From G032773895 sp965248935 (GTDB lineage: Bacteria > Pseudomonadota > Gammaproteobacteria > Pseudomonadales > Cellvibrionaceae), in contig OZ252214.1 of NCBI GenBank assembly GCA_965248935.1, positions 1,674,001 through 1,738,000 on the forward strand: 64,000 nt of DNA, given 5' to 3'. The position numbers were made by a program, and so were the translations under genes. Position 1 is the stretch's first letter; the number at the start of each line of letters is the position of its first letter. This document shows, one piece after another, positions 35,885-44,766 of this stretch. The notes below the pieces were generated by a model. That model did no database searches and had not been told where the DNA came from. It saw nothing but the letters and a program-made list of their open reading frames with translations.

Positions 35885-38380
35885 TCACTGCTTCCAATCT
35901 ATATTTATCGTTTTGTCTATTTTTCTCAGTTCACGGACAAATAACGCTTTTATTTTGTGCATAAACTCTTCATCCTCCGCCTCAAACCTAAGGGTTAAAC
36001 TCGAAAGAGTATTTGAGGCCCTAACTAGGCCCCAGCCTTTAGGAAAATCCACTCGAATACCATCAATGGTATTAATTTTCCCTTCCATAAAATCACCGCC
36101 CTTAGAGAGTGCTTCAATAATGTCAAACTTTTTCTGATCGCTGCAATCAACGCGAATCTCTGGCGTGGCTATAGACTGACTAAATTCACCAAACACCACA
36201 TCAAGATCTTCATTTTGCAAACTTATTATTTCAATAAGCCTTGCTGTTGCATACATGCCATCATCAAAACCATACCAGCGGTCTTTAATAAAAATATGCC
36301 CAGAAAACTCACCACCAAGCAATGCGCCTGTTTCAATCATCTTCTCTTTCATGGATGAATGGCCAGTTTTCCACATAATAGGCCGCCCCCCAGCAGAACT
36401 AATGCATTCGTTTAAGTGGCGAGTGCATTTCACATCAAAGACAACATCCACACCTGGGTTTCTAGCAACAACGTCTTTGGCAAACAACATCAGAAGCTGA
36501 TCTGGCCAAATAATTTGTCCAGATGACGTAACAATGGTCAATCGATCACCATCACCATCAAAGGCTACACCCAAATCAGCATTTTCTTCTTTCACTTTAA
36601 CAATTAAATCTTGTAAGTTTTCTTCAACAGAGGGGTCTGGCTCATGATTTGGAAAATTACCATCTAAATCACAATGCAAAGGCGTAACGTGACAACCCAG
36701 CTCTTCAAATAAACGCGGCGCAACAATACCTGTCACGCCATTGCCCGCATCGACAACAATAGAAATATCTCTTGCCAAAGCAACATCCGAAAAAATGGTA
36801 TCGATATAATCAGATATCATATCGTGCCTAAACTCTTGACCCGCTCCTTGGTAAAAATCTCTCTGGGAAATTCGTGTTTTTATCGCCTGAATTTCAACTT
36901 CACTACGGCCTTTACCGCCCATCACAATTTTAAAGCCGTTATATTCTGCCGGATGATGATCAGCAGTAATCATTACCCCACTTTGACTTTCCTCTAAGGT
37001 TTCCACTGCAAAATATAAAAGAGGAATAGGCACAGTTCCAATATTCAGGACGTTACAACCTGTACTTAACACCCCACGGATAAACCACTCGGTTAATTCA
37101 GGACTATGCGTTCGCGCATCCCTTGCAACAATAAGAGTATCTTCGTCGTAATCAATGGCATCACACCCCAATGCCTGTCCAATTTTACGTGCAAGTTCGG
37201 TAGTAATTTGTTCCTTTGCTATACCTCGAATATCGTAGGCTCTAAAAATCTCATCGGGGATTTTTTCATCGTCATCAGATATATCAAAGATATCTTCTTC
37301 CTCTTCTGGTTCAGTAGAAGACACAACATCCTCACCAAGACCAAGAAGATCCTCATCTTCTTCTGCAATATCCACATCTAAAATATCTGATGACTGATAT
37401 ATAGGGTTAACCAAATCTGTAGACGTTGCACTAGCGGTTTGAGCTTCAACATCAAAAATAGATTGTTTCCGAATAATCCTTTCATCTAACCCACGACCAA
37501 GCTTTCTTGATATGAGAAAACCTAATACAAAAACAAATCCAAAGGCCATGGTCAAAACAATGTAGACCTTAGTAGTATCAACATGCGTTTGTTTTTCTAG
37601 TTCCGCAGAAGGCGTAAACACTATTTTCCAATAGCTATTCTCCACCACTGCCGTTTTTGAAAAAGGTAGAGCCCCTTCACCCACACTTAAAACTTTCTGA
37701 GGTTGGGAGTTCGCAAAGCTTTGTAAAAGTTTAGAATTACCCAAAGAGGCGGTAGACTTTAAAATGCGTGACCTCAATTCATTAGTATCCAAAGTCACCA
37801 AGAGAACCCCAACCACGTCCTGATTTTTATCCTTTGGAACAGGTAAAATAAAATTTAAGTACCATTTATTTTCAAGTTTTATCGCTTCAGAAAAAACGTT
37901 TTCTCTAGCCTCTGTTCGCCGGATCATCTCCATTTCGGAAAACCGAATAGGGGAAAATATATCTCCATTTAATCTTGCTTTACCTTTTCCTATTAGCTTT
38001 ACCGAGACGACATTATCCAATTGTTTGGCTATACCCGCTTCCACTGATTTTAAATAAACGGAATTCTCTTCAAGCAAAGAAGCTCTTAGAAGCGGCTTAC
38101 GAGTATAGTATTCAAGATTTTGTTCAACAGATTTTAAATAAGACGTTATACCATCCGCACTCAATTGCACGTTCTGGACAGTAAAGCCCTCTAACTGGCT
38201 TTGCTTAACATTTAGTACCATTTTTTGATAGATAACAAAACACGCGCCCAGGCCAATTAAAACGGACAAAATCAAACCCGTCAGTTGCACCAATATTGCA
38301 ACCGGCCAACGTTTTTTTTCTGTTCGCTTAGTTTCTGTCGGCTCTTCAAGATTGAACCGTTTTTTTGCCCCTTGAGCCAC
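35885..38380 (-). CDS. algC: AlgC-type phosphomannomutase/phosphoglucomutase with membrane extension; catalytic Ser replaced by Asp
   Basis: 831 aa. Residues about 385-831 are the alpha-D-phosphohexomutase domains that interconvert mannose- or glucose-6-phosphate and the 1-phosphates for polysaccharide and LPS synthesis. The metal loop (FDGDGDRLTIV), sugar loop (GEFSGHIFIKDRW) and phosphate loop (RASNTLSSLTLRFEAED) are intact. The catalytic phosphoserine loop, normally T-A/G-S-H-N-P, reads GVMITADHHPAEYNG, so Ser is Asp and Asn is His. Residues 1-380 form an N-terminal extension with two membrane helices (about 28-50 and 270-292) around a periplasmic cache-like region and an acidic linker, as in long Pseudomonas AlgC. 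Order coaBC-algC-argB. Confidence 0.92.
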   Translation of the reverse strand: MAQGAKKRFNLEEPTETKRTEKKRWPVAILVQLTGLILSVLIGLGACFVIYQKMVLNVKQSQLEGFTVQNVQLSADGITSYLKSVEQNLEYYTRKPLLRASLLEENSVYLKSVEAGIAKQLDNVVSVKLIGKGKARLNGDIFSPIRFSEMEMIRRTEARENVFSEAIKLENKWYLNFILPVPKDKNQDVVGVLLVTLDTNELRSRILKSTASLGNSKLLQSFANSQPQKVLSVGEGALPFSKTAVVENSYWKIVFTPSAELEKQTHVDTTKVYIVLTMAFGFVFVLGFLISRKLGRGLDERIIRKQSIFDVEAQTASATSTDLVNPIYQSSDILDVDIAEEDEDLLGLGEDVVSSTEPEEEEDIFDISDDDEKIPDEIFRAYDIRGIAKEQITTELARKIGQALGCDAIDYDEDTLIVARDARTHSPELTEWFIRGVLSTGCNVLNIGTVPIPLLYFAVETLEESQSGVMITADHHPAEYNGFKIVMGGKGRSEVEIQAIKTRISQRDFYQGAGQEFRHDMISDYIDTIFSDVALARDISIVVDAGNGVTGIVAPRLFEELGCHVTPLHCDLDGNFPNHEPDPSVEENLQDLIVKVKEENADLGVAFDGDGDRLTIVTSSGQIIWPDQLLMLFAKDVVARNPGVDVVFDVKCTRHLNECISSAGGRPIMWKTGHSSMKEKMIETGALLGGEFSGHIFIKDRWYGFDDGMYATARLIEIISLQNEDLDVVFGEFSQSIATPEIRVDCSDQKKFDIIEALSKGGDFMEGKINTIDGIRVDFPKGWGLVRASNTLSSLTLRFEAEDEEFMHKIKALFVRELRKIDKTINIDWKQ

Positions 38381-38409
38381 AAAAATGCCCTTCTCAATAA
38401 CGTTCTGTT

Positions 38410-39621
38410 TTATTTGTTATAAATACTATGAAAACGCTGAGCAATATTTTCTATGAGTTCTCTCGCTAGCATTTTTTTACTGAGCCCTTCTATCTCGGAA
38501 CAACCTTTATCATCAATAAGAAGAACATCGTTATTATCACTATTAAACCCGATACCAGGCTTAGCAACATTATTCGCTATAACCAGATCAAGTTTTTTTC
38601 GTACCAGTTTGTCTCTACCGTAAGCTTCAACATTCTGCGTTTCCGCAGCAAAGCCCACTACAAATTTAGTATTACCCGATTCTGCAATGGTACCGATAAT
38701 ATCCGGGTTTTTAACCAATTCGATAACCATCGAAGATTCAGACTGTTTTTTTATTTTATCTCGCTGAATTTCAACAGGACGAAAATCGGCAACCGCCGCC
38801 GCACCAATAAAAATATCCGCCCCTTCAGAGTGCTTCTCAGCGACACTTTTCATTTCAAGAGCCGACACGACACCTTCAACTATAACTTTATTTGGGACAG
38901 GCAAAGCAACAGGCCCCGAGATAAGCATCACTGTAGCTCCAGCTTCCACTGCTGCCTCTGCAAGAGCGTAACCCATTTTACCGGAGCTGTGATTGCTAAT
39001 ATAGCGTACTGGGTCAATTAACTCCTGTGTCGGACCAGCAGTAATAATGACTTTTTTCCCAGCCAAAGAACCTGACTCAAATTGACCTTCAAGTCGATCA
39101 GTGATCTCGCCTGGGTCCAGCATTCTCCCTAAGCCTACGTCTCCACAAGCCTGCTCCCCCTCACCGGGGCCAAACACGGATACACCCCGCTTAACAAGCG
39201 TATCCAAATTGTCCTGCGTAGCCAAGTTCGCCCACATTGCCTGATTCATAGCAGGAGCAACGCAAAGCGGCGCTCTTGAGGCCAAACACACGGTAGACAA
39301 AAGGTCACTTCCCTCTCCTTGTGCAACCTTAGCGATAAAATCCGCTGTCGCAGGGGCAACAATAATAACGTCAGCCCAACGCGCCAGCTCAATATGGCCC
39401 ATCGCCGCTTCAGCTTCCACATCCAGGATCTCAGTGTGAACAGAGTTACCCGACAATGCCTGAAGTGTAAGCGGCGTAATAAACTCCATAGCAGCTGGAG
39501 TCATAACAACCCTTACAGACGCACCAAGACGTTTTAGCGCTCGAACCAGCTCAGCACTTTTATACGCAGCTATGCCCCCGGTAACCCCCAGCAAAACCTG
39601 CTTATTCGATAATGAAGACAT
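38410..39621 (-). CDS. coaBC: Bifunctional phosphopantothenoylcysteine decarboxylase/synthetase
   Basis: Two consecutive steps of coenzyme A synthesis. 403 aa: N-terminal flavin-dependent CoaC domain (VTGGIAAYKSAELVR, GHIELARWAD with the active His, PAMNQAMW, and the ACGDVGLGRM Cys loop) and C-terminal CoaB domain from about residue 187 (VIITAGPTQELIDPVRYISN, with KKLDLVIANNV). It is divergent from radC. A dut gene, often between coaBC and algC, is missing; only 29 bp separate coaBC and algC. Confidence 0.96.
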   Translation of the reverse strand: MSSLSNKQVLLGVTGGIAAYKSAELVRALKRLGASVRVVMTPAAMEFITPLTLQALSGNSVHTEILDVEAEAAMGHIELARWADVIIVAPATADFIAKVAQGEGSDLLSTVCLASRAPLCVAPAMNQAMWANLATQDNLDTLVKRGVSVFGPGEGEQACGDVGLGRMLDPGEITDRLEGQFESGSLAGKKVIITAGPTQELIDPVRYISNHSSGKMGYALAEAAVEAGATVMLISGPVALPVPNKVIVEGVVSALEMKSVAEKHSEGADIFIGAAAVADFRPVEIQRDKIKKQSESSMVIELVKNPDIIGTIAESGNTKFVVGFAAETQNVEAYGRDKLVRKKLDLVIANNVAKPGIGFNSDNNDVLLIDDKGCSEIEGLSKKMLARELIENIAQRFHSIYNK

Positions 39622-39893
39622 ATTCTAGATACATTCCAAACTCCCCCGGAAACCATATGTAGGGACACGACATAGAAAGGTAAACGCTAGCCCTTAAGCA
39701 AATTTTAGTACTTTTAGTACTTAGTGGCCCCTCACTATCACCAGTCAACCTAAGTTTTAGGGGTTTCATGACAGTTACTTAGGCGGTAAGATACCATTTT
39801 ACCGTAGCAGAAAGTACCACCCACACAAGATAAACCTAAACTCACTACCCATTGTGTTTCTTGGTTTTTCGACAACAAGATATGGAAATCTTC

Positions 39894-40568
39894 ATGACAA
39901 TTAAGGATTGGCCCGCCGAAGAAAGGCCCCGAGAAAAACTCTTATTAAGAGGCCCCAACGCCCTTTCAAATGCCGAACTTCTCGCGATATTCTTACGCAC
40001 AGGTCATAACGGCCAATCTGCCGTAGACTTAGCTCGCAACCTCCTCAAAGAATTTGGTAGCCTCAGGGGCTTATTGGAAGCGAGCAAAGCCCAATTTTGT
40101 GCAATTCATGGCTTGGGAGTCGCTAAATTTGTTCAACTTCAGGCTGTTTTGGAAATATCCCAACGGCACCTTGCCGAAGAACTCACCTCCAGCTCGCCGA
40201 TGAATACAAGCGCGCTAGTTAAAGCCTTTGTAAAAAGTAAATTGAGGCACAAATCAACCGAAACCTTTGCCCTACTGCACTTAAATAGCCAACACCACCT
40301 CATCGCCTACGAAGAACTCTTCGAAGGAACACTCGATAGCGCCGCGGTCTACCCCAGGGAAGTCGTCAAAGCCGCCTTGGAGCACAACGCCTCTGCCGTT
40401 ATCCTTAGCCATAATCACCCATCTGGCATAGCCGAACCCAGCCAACAAGACCGGCTCATCACGTCAAGACTCAAGGAGGCTTTAAACCTAGTGGACATCA
40501 CAGTACTTGACCATATTGTGGTTGGCGCCGGAGCCCCCGTCTCCTTCGCTGAAAGAGGATGGCTCTAG
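39894..40568 (+). CDS. radC: RadC-family JAB/MPN protein (UPF0758)
   Basis: 224 aa. An N-terminal helix-hairpin-helix part (RPREKLLLRGPNALSNAELLAIFLRTG, then IHGLGVAKFVQLQ) precedes a JAB1/MPN domain with the metal motif HNHPSGIAEPSQQD. The family was once linked to DNA repair, but its role is uncertain. I take ATG 39894, where the conserved MTIKDWPAEERP begins and GGAAA lies 8 nt upstream; ATG 39882 is the alternative. Divergent from coaBC and upstream of rpmB, the standard order. Confidence 0.92.
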   Translation: MTIKDWPAEERPREKLLLRGPNALSNAELLAIFLRTGHNGQSAVDLARNLLKEFGSLRGLLEASKAQFCAIHGLGVAKFVQLQAVLEISQRHLAEELTSSSPMNTSALVKAFVKSKLRHKSTETFALLHLNSQHHLIAYEELFEGTLDSAAVYPREVVKAALEHNASAVILSHNHPSGIAEPSQQDRLITSRLKEALNLVDITVLDHIVVGAGAPVSFAERGWL

Positions 40569-40606
40569 CAAAACCAACAAAAATAATAGATAACCTCCCT
40601 AAGAAG

Positions 40607-40635
40607 TTGCTATTAAAAGCCCATTCTGGTATAAA
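40607..40635 (+). promoter_or_regulatory. Predicted sigma-70 promoter for rpmB-rpmG
   Basis: TTGCTA (40607-40612), 17-bp spacer, TATAAA (40630-40635). This would give a leader of about 115 nt before the rpmB ATG, long enough for ribosomal-protein autoregulation, though no specific structure was identified. Confidence 0.6.
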
Positions 40636-40756
40636 ACGCGCCTCTTTTTTCGACCAATACCTCTAGCCTTCGGTTTAGGCGCTTGGATATTTCCAACGGT
40701 CGGCGAAAATGGGTGAAGCGCCCTCAACATTAATTTCTGAAGCAAGAGGCAGTACC

Positions 40757-40993
40757 ATGTCTAAGGTTTGTCAGGTTACTGGTAAGCGTCCAGTAACAGG
40801 CCACAATGTATCACACGCAAAAAACCACACTAAGCGTCGTTTTTTGCCAAATCTACACAGCCACCGCTTTTGGGTTGAATCTGAAAAGCGATTTGTTAAA
40901 TTGCGCATTACCAGCAAAGGTATGCGAATCATCGACAAGCTAGGTATCGACACCGTATTGGCCGATATTCGTGCTCGCGGTGAAAAAGTGTAA
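40757..40993 (+). CDS. rpmB: 50S ribosomal protein L28
   Basis: 78 aa, beginning MSKVCQVTGKRPVTGHNVSH and containing HTKRRFLPNLHSHRFWVE, the L28 signature. ATG 40757 with GAGG upstream is the normal family start; longer in-frame extension to 40709 is not needed. rpmG follows by 26 bp. Confidence 0.97.
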   Translation: MSKVCQVTGKRPVTGHNVSHAKNHTKRRFLPNLHSHRFWVESEKRFVKLRITSKGMRIIDKLGIDTVLADIRARGEKV

Positions 40994-41019
40994 GCGCCCC
41001 GTAATTAGGAGAATAACCC

Positions 41020-41175
41020 ATGCGTGAGAAGATTCGTTTAAACTCATCAGCCGGTACCGGACATTTCTATACCACTGATAAGAACAAACGTAACATGCCA
41101 GGCAAAATGGAGATCAAGAAATTTGATCCTGTTGCGCGTAAGCACGTTATGTATAAAGAAGGCAAAATTAAGTAA
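41020..41175 (+). CDS. rpmG: 50S ribosomal protein L33 (zinc-free type)
   Basis: 51 aa read directly from the sequence: MREKIRLNSSAGTGHFYTT at the N terminus, then KNKRNMPGKMEIKKFDP and KHVMYKEGKIK at the end. The four zinc-binding cysteines of the C+ form are absent. ATG 41020 has TTAGGAGAATAACCC upstream, an excellent ribosome binding site. Same operon as rpmB. Confidence 0.97.
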   Translation: MREKIRLNSSAGTGHFYTTDKNKRNMPGKMEIKKFDPVARKHVMYKEGKIK

Positions 41176-41244
41176 GAAATTACTTAAACAGCCAGTCTGT
41201 ATTTGGTTGTAACTGTATTTAACGGTAACGACCCCCTTATCTTA

Positions 41245-41270
41245 AAGCCTGGCATTGCCAGGCTTTTTTT
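41245..41270 (+). terminator. Rho-independent terminator of rpmB-rpmG
   Basis: Stem AAGCCTGGC / GCCAGGCTT with a three-base ATT loop, running into a T7 tract (41264-41270). It lies 70 bp after the rpmG stop and 56 bp before mutM. Confidence 0.92.
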
Positions 41271-41325
41271 GTATTGAAATCAGACTTCCAATACTGCATT
41301 CAAAACAAAAGGTAACCTCACCCCC

Positions 41326-42141
41326 ATGCCAGAACTCCCCGAAGTTGAAACCACCTGCCGAGGGTTATCCCCCCATATCGTTGGTAAATCAGTTAAAGAG
41401 TTTAAAATTCACAATGGCAAACTACGCTGGCCAGTGCCTCCCCAATTAAAAAACCTTTTAAAAAATAAAATACTTCTCAACCTATCCCGACGCGGAAAAT
41501 ACCTGCTATTCAAATTTGAACATGGCACCCTGCTATGGCACCTTGGCATGTCAGGTAGCATCCGTATTATTAAAGACAATACACCAAGAGAAAAGCATGA
41601 CCATATAGAAGTGATATTCGGCAACGACTGCATTTTAAGATATAACGACCCCAGACGGTTTGGCGCGGCTGTTTGGACTGAGAAAACCCCAGAAGAACAT
41701 ACTCTTATTGCCCACCTGGGACCAGAACCTCTCACGAAAGAATTTTCTTCAGAATATCTTTTCGAAAAATCCCGCAAGAAAACTCAAAAAGTAAAAAGCT
41801 GGGTAATGGATGGCAAATTGGTTGTTGGCGTAGGAAACATTTATGCAAATGAATCTCTATTTAAAGCGAGAATCAACCCCAACAAACCCGCCGGAAAACT
41901 AACAAAAAAAAATTGCGATAATTTAATTAAAGAAATTAAAACCATATTAAAAAAAGCAATTCAACAAGGCGGGACAACATTAAAAGATTTTGTTGGCGGA
42001 GACGGAAAACCCGGGTACTTTGCCCAACAGCTCAATGTATACGGAAGAGAGGAGCAACCCTGCCCCGCCTGTGCAAAAAAAATCACTCAAAAAATTATTG
42101 CGCAACGTTCTACCTTTTACTGCACTCAATGCCAGAAATAA
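41326..42141 (+). CDS. mutM: Formamidopyrimidine-DNA glycosylase
   Basis: Removes 8-oxoguanine and formamidopyrimidines and nicks the abasic site. 271 aa: catalytic N-terminal Pro in MPELPEVETTCRGL, Lys in RRGKYLL, the helix-two-turns-helix (VGVGNIYANESLFKA) and the C-terminal zinc finger with CPAC and CTQC. The start ATG must be 41326 because Pro2 is the nucleophile. It stands alone downstream of the L33 terminator. Confidence 0.97.
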   Translation: MPELPEVETTCRGLSPHIVGKSVKEFKIHNGKLRWPVPPQLKNLLKNKILLNLSRRGKYLLFKFEHGTLLWHLGMSGSIRIIKDNTPREKHDHIEVIFGNDCILRYNDPRRFGAAVWTEKTPEEHTLIAHLGPEPLTKEFSSEYLFEKSRKKTQKVKSWVMDGKLVVGVGNIYANESLFKARINPNKPAGKLTKKNCDNLIKEIKTILKKAIQQGGTTLKDFVGGDGKPGYFAQQLNVYGREEQPCPACAKKITQKIIAQRSTFYCTQCQK

Positions 42142-42186
42142 ACAGCCACAATTTTTATATACCTTTAAGAAAAACATTCCAAGCAA

Positions 42187-43569
42187 CTAAAAACTATATA
42201 CCTTTTTCTTGCCCGCCTGAATATCTTCCAGCATTTTCAAGATATCGTCCGTTGGGAGCTTATGACGCTTCGCTTCTTTTAAGGCTTTTTTCTGCCATTT
42301 TAGTGCTTTTTTATAATCATTCAAATTAGCATTAACAAGCGCAGACACCTGATAATAAGATAGCTTATCTTCGTATTTTTTAAAATCAAGCCGATTCAAA
42401 TACTTTTGACTTTCCTTAACATTCATTACCTTTTCATTGGAAGCCAAAATTTTCGCATAATTTAATATTGCATCGGGCAGGCCATTATCAGCAGATTTTT
42501 TGAGCAAGACTAGACCCCTATCAAAATCCATTTCTAAACGTGTGCCACCCATTAACTCCATACCTAAAAAATAAATAGCATCGGAAAGGTTATCTTCAGC
42601 AGCACTTTCCAGCCAAAATAACCCTCTATCAAAATCTGCCGTACAACGATACCCATAAAGTATATTACGACCAAGAATAAATTTGGCTGGAGATGACCCA
42701 TATTGAGCAGATTTATAATACCAATTATTTGAATTTTCTAACTCTATATCTTTTCCAATCAGATAACTCTTCATCAGGTCAAGATTGCGCGCAAAAACAA
42801 ATTTATCTTGTGAGCCTCCCTCCATTGCCTTCTCTTTAAAAGGGGATAAAAGCCTATCCACTTTTTTTTGCTCCATAGTATTTCCATCGATAGAAAAAGA
42901 CGCTCGAAACCCCTTTCCATATACACTCACCGCCTTACCATTTACTTCCGCCGGGAAGTAAGTCCAACTTTTTATTGCTTTTAGCGCACTTTCACTAAAA
43001 GATTTATTGGTACTGGTTAGCACAATATGATTTCGAGTAACGCCTTTTTCATCAACAGTAAACTGTATATCCACAATACCACTTGCGCCCATTTTAGCCA
43101 TAGCTTGAGGGTATTTTGGCTGTACTTTTCTGCGAATTTTTTCTGGTTTATAGTTTACGGAAGGGCCTTCTTCCAACGATGGAACCATTTTTTCAAATAC
43201 GGCTTTATTAGAATACTCACTTAATAAAGCGTTATACCTAACTGTTGCATGATCTTTATTTTCAGCAGATATTTTTTTATCAACTATTGCCTTAATTTTT
43301 TCAGCAGCCACACTACCGTTGGCTTTTGCAACAGCGATCCAGGCATAGGCTTCAATAAGGTCTTTCTTAACAAATTCCCCTCTATAATGCATTACCCCCA
43401 AGTTCAACTGTGCATCAGCATTTGCCAATTCGGATAATTCTAAAAAAGCGCTATAGGCTTCTTCATAATTTTTACCACTGTACCAAAGCAAAGCTTGCTC
43501 AAAATTCACACCGTAACATTTCGAAGAGACAATGAAAATTAACACCATCAACCACATAAACTGTTTCAT
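42187..43569 (-). CDS. Exported Sel1-repeat protein with TonB C-terminal-like domain
   Basis: 460 aa with a signal peptide (cleavage near SSKCYG). Residues about 22-75 and 280-410 contain Sel1/TPR-like repeats (ADAQLNLGVMHYRGEF, LFWLESAAEDNLSDAIYFLG, GLVLLKKSADNGLPDAI). Between them, at about residues 150-245, is a TonB_C-like domain (KVQPKYPQAMAKMGASGIVDIQFTVDEKG, then ALKAIKSWTYFPA). There is no membrane anchor apart from the signal peptide, so it is not a classical TonB; a periplasmic adaptor is more likely. Shares direction with the unknown gene just upstream (18-bp gap). Confidence 0.82.
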   Translation of the reverse strand: MKQFMWLMVLIFIVSSKCYGVNFEQALLWYSGKNYEEAYSAFLELSELANADAQLNLGVMHYRGEFVKKDLIEAYAWIAVAKANGSVAAEKIKAIVDKKISAENKDHATVRYNALLSEYSNKAVFEKMVPSLEEGPSVNYKPEKIRRKVQPKYPQAMAKMGASGIVDIQFTVDEKGVTRNHIVLTSTNKSFSESALKAIKSWTYFPAEVNGKAVSVYGKGFRASFSIDGNTMEQKKVDRLLSPFKEKAMEGGSQDKFVFARNLDLMKSYLIGKDIELENSNNWYYKSAQYGSSPAKFILGRNILYGYRCTADFDRGLFWLESAAEDNLSDAIYFLGMELMGGTRLEMDFDRGLVLLKKSADNGLPDAILNYAKILASNEKVMNVKESQKYLNRLDFKKYEDKLSYYQVSALVNANLNDYKKALKWQKKALKEAKRHKLPTDDILKMLEDIQAGKKKVYSF

Positions 43570-43587
43570 ATCCTACTCCTTATTTAC

Positions 43588-44028
43588 TTATTTACTTATT
43601 TCTATTTTTAAATCAGCCTGTCCATTATTAACAACAACCAATAGATATTTTATTTTTTTAATAATTCGAAAGCTCTTGCTCTCATCATCAAAACTTATCA
43701 ATAGTTTTTTTCTATCGCCAGAATCAACACTCAAGATAATATCTATCTCTTCAGGCCACGGGCTGCTATTTGAGAAATAATGCTTATCGATAATTCTGGG
43801 GGTCGGCTGGTAGTCTAAGTCAAGACTATATTCACCTGTACACTGGGCGTCACTCGCACGCACTTGCAGCAAAAGATTGGAAAACATCTTAGACTCTACA
43901 TGAGATTTACGATTAAAAAAACGAAATTCCAGTTCAGGAACCTGACGTTCATTTATAGGAGAACTAAGATAAGTGCCAATTTTAATAGCACTCATATTCC
44001 TAGACAAAGAAATGAGTTTCCTTGGCAA
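43588..44028 (-). CDS. Hypothetical protein
   Basis: Up to 146 aa, no family recognised. Mostly polar with beta-strand character (LEFRFFNRKSHVESKMFSNLLLQVRA, IDIILSVDSGDRKKLLISFD). Two starts are possible: TTG 44028, or ATG 43995 giving 135 aa, with AGGA only 2 nt before the latter. It lies 18 bp upstream of the Sel1/TonB_C gene in the same direction, so a functional link with that gene is possible. The gap after it holds a short TATTTACT tandem repeat (43581-43600). Confidence 0.6.
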   Translation of the reverse strand: MPRKLISLSRNMSAIKIGTYLSSPINERQVPELEFRFFNRKSHVESKMFSNLLLQVRASDAQCTGEYSLDLDYQPTPRIIDKHYFSNSSPWPEEIDIILSVDSGDRKKLLISFDDESKSFRIIKKIKYLLVVVNNGQADLKIEISK

Positions 44029-44088
44029 TTGCTTTCTTACAGCACAGAACTATAACAGCCCCCTGTACCGAGTACAAAAATAAGCACA

Positions 44089-44114
44089 AAAAAAGCCGAC
44101 AATGGTCGGCTTCT
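44089..44114 (-). terminator. Rho-independent terminator of secB
   Basis: On the minus strand AAGCCGAC, a four-base loop and GTCGGCTT are followed by a T run (A tract at 44090-44096 on the plus strand). It lies 23 bp after the secB stop. Confidence 0.9.
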
Positions 44115-44136
44115 TTACTATAACGCTGAAAAATTT

Positions 44137-44652
44137 TTAGTGGGTTGCCTCCGCTTCACCACTTTCTTGCACCGCCTTGGCCTTTTCCTGTGCATCATTA
44201 ACCGCTTTGGCAAATATTGCATCAAAGTTAATAGGTGGCAGCATTAATGGGGGAAAGCCTCCACGAATAGTCATATTATCAATCGCTTCACGAGCGTAAG
44301 GGAAAAGTATTTGCGGCGCGGCTGAGGTTAGTACGTGTTGCAATTGCACGCCTTCAAGTCCATCAACATAGAATACTCCTGCTTGATGAACCTCCGTTAA
44401 GAAGGCTGTTTTTTCTTCGGAAGGTTTAACCGTCACAGTCAATTTTAAGACAACTTCGTAGAGGTTATCGCCTATTTTATTGACTTCCGTATTGAGATCC
44501 TGCTCAACCTTTGGCTTCCAGTCTTGATAGTTTTCCAATGCCCCTGGTGCCTCAAAAGACATATCTCTCACAAAGATTTTTTGCAGGGCAAACGCAGGTT
44601 GGCCTTTTTCTTGTTCTGTGGTTGCAGGGTTTTCAATAGGTTGATCGGACAT
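44137..44652 (-). CDS. secB: Protein-export chaperone SecB
   Basis: Cytosolic tetrameric chaperone that keeps preproteins unfolded and passes them to SecA. 171 aa, with the conserved FALQKIFVRDMSFEAPGA start region, YEVVLKLTVTV, AFLTEVHQAGVFYV and the PYAREAIDNMTIRGGFPPLMLPPINFDA segment. The Ala/Glu-rich tail is normal. It follows the rhodanese gene by 114 bp; no grxC lies between them. Confidence 0.96.
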   Translation of the reverse strand: MSDQPIENPATTEQEKGQPAFALQKIFVRDMSFEAPGALENYQDWKPKVEQDLNTEVNKIGDNLYEVVLKLTVTVKPSEEKTAFLTEVHQAGVFYVDGLEGVQLQHVLTSAAPQILFPYAREAIDNMTIRGGFPPLMLPPINFDAIFAKAVNDAQEKAKAVQESGEAEATH

Positions 44653-44766
44653 TTTCTCGCCTTAAATTTTAAAATCTTAAGTTTCTAGGCCCAGCAAACA
44701 GCAAAGCCCATATATAGTTTGTGTGAATGGAAATATTTATGGGGATCGCCCCCCTAGATATCAAGC

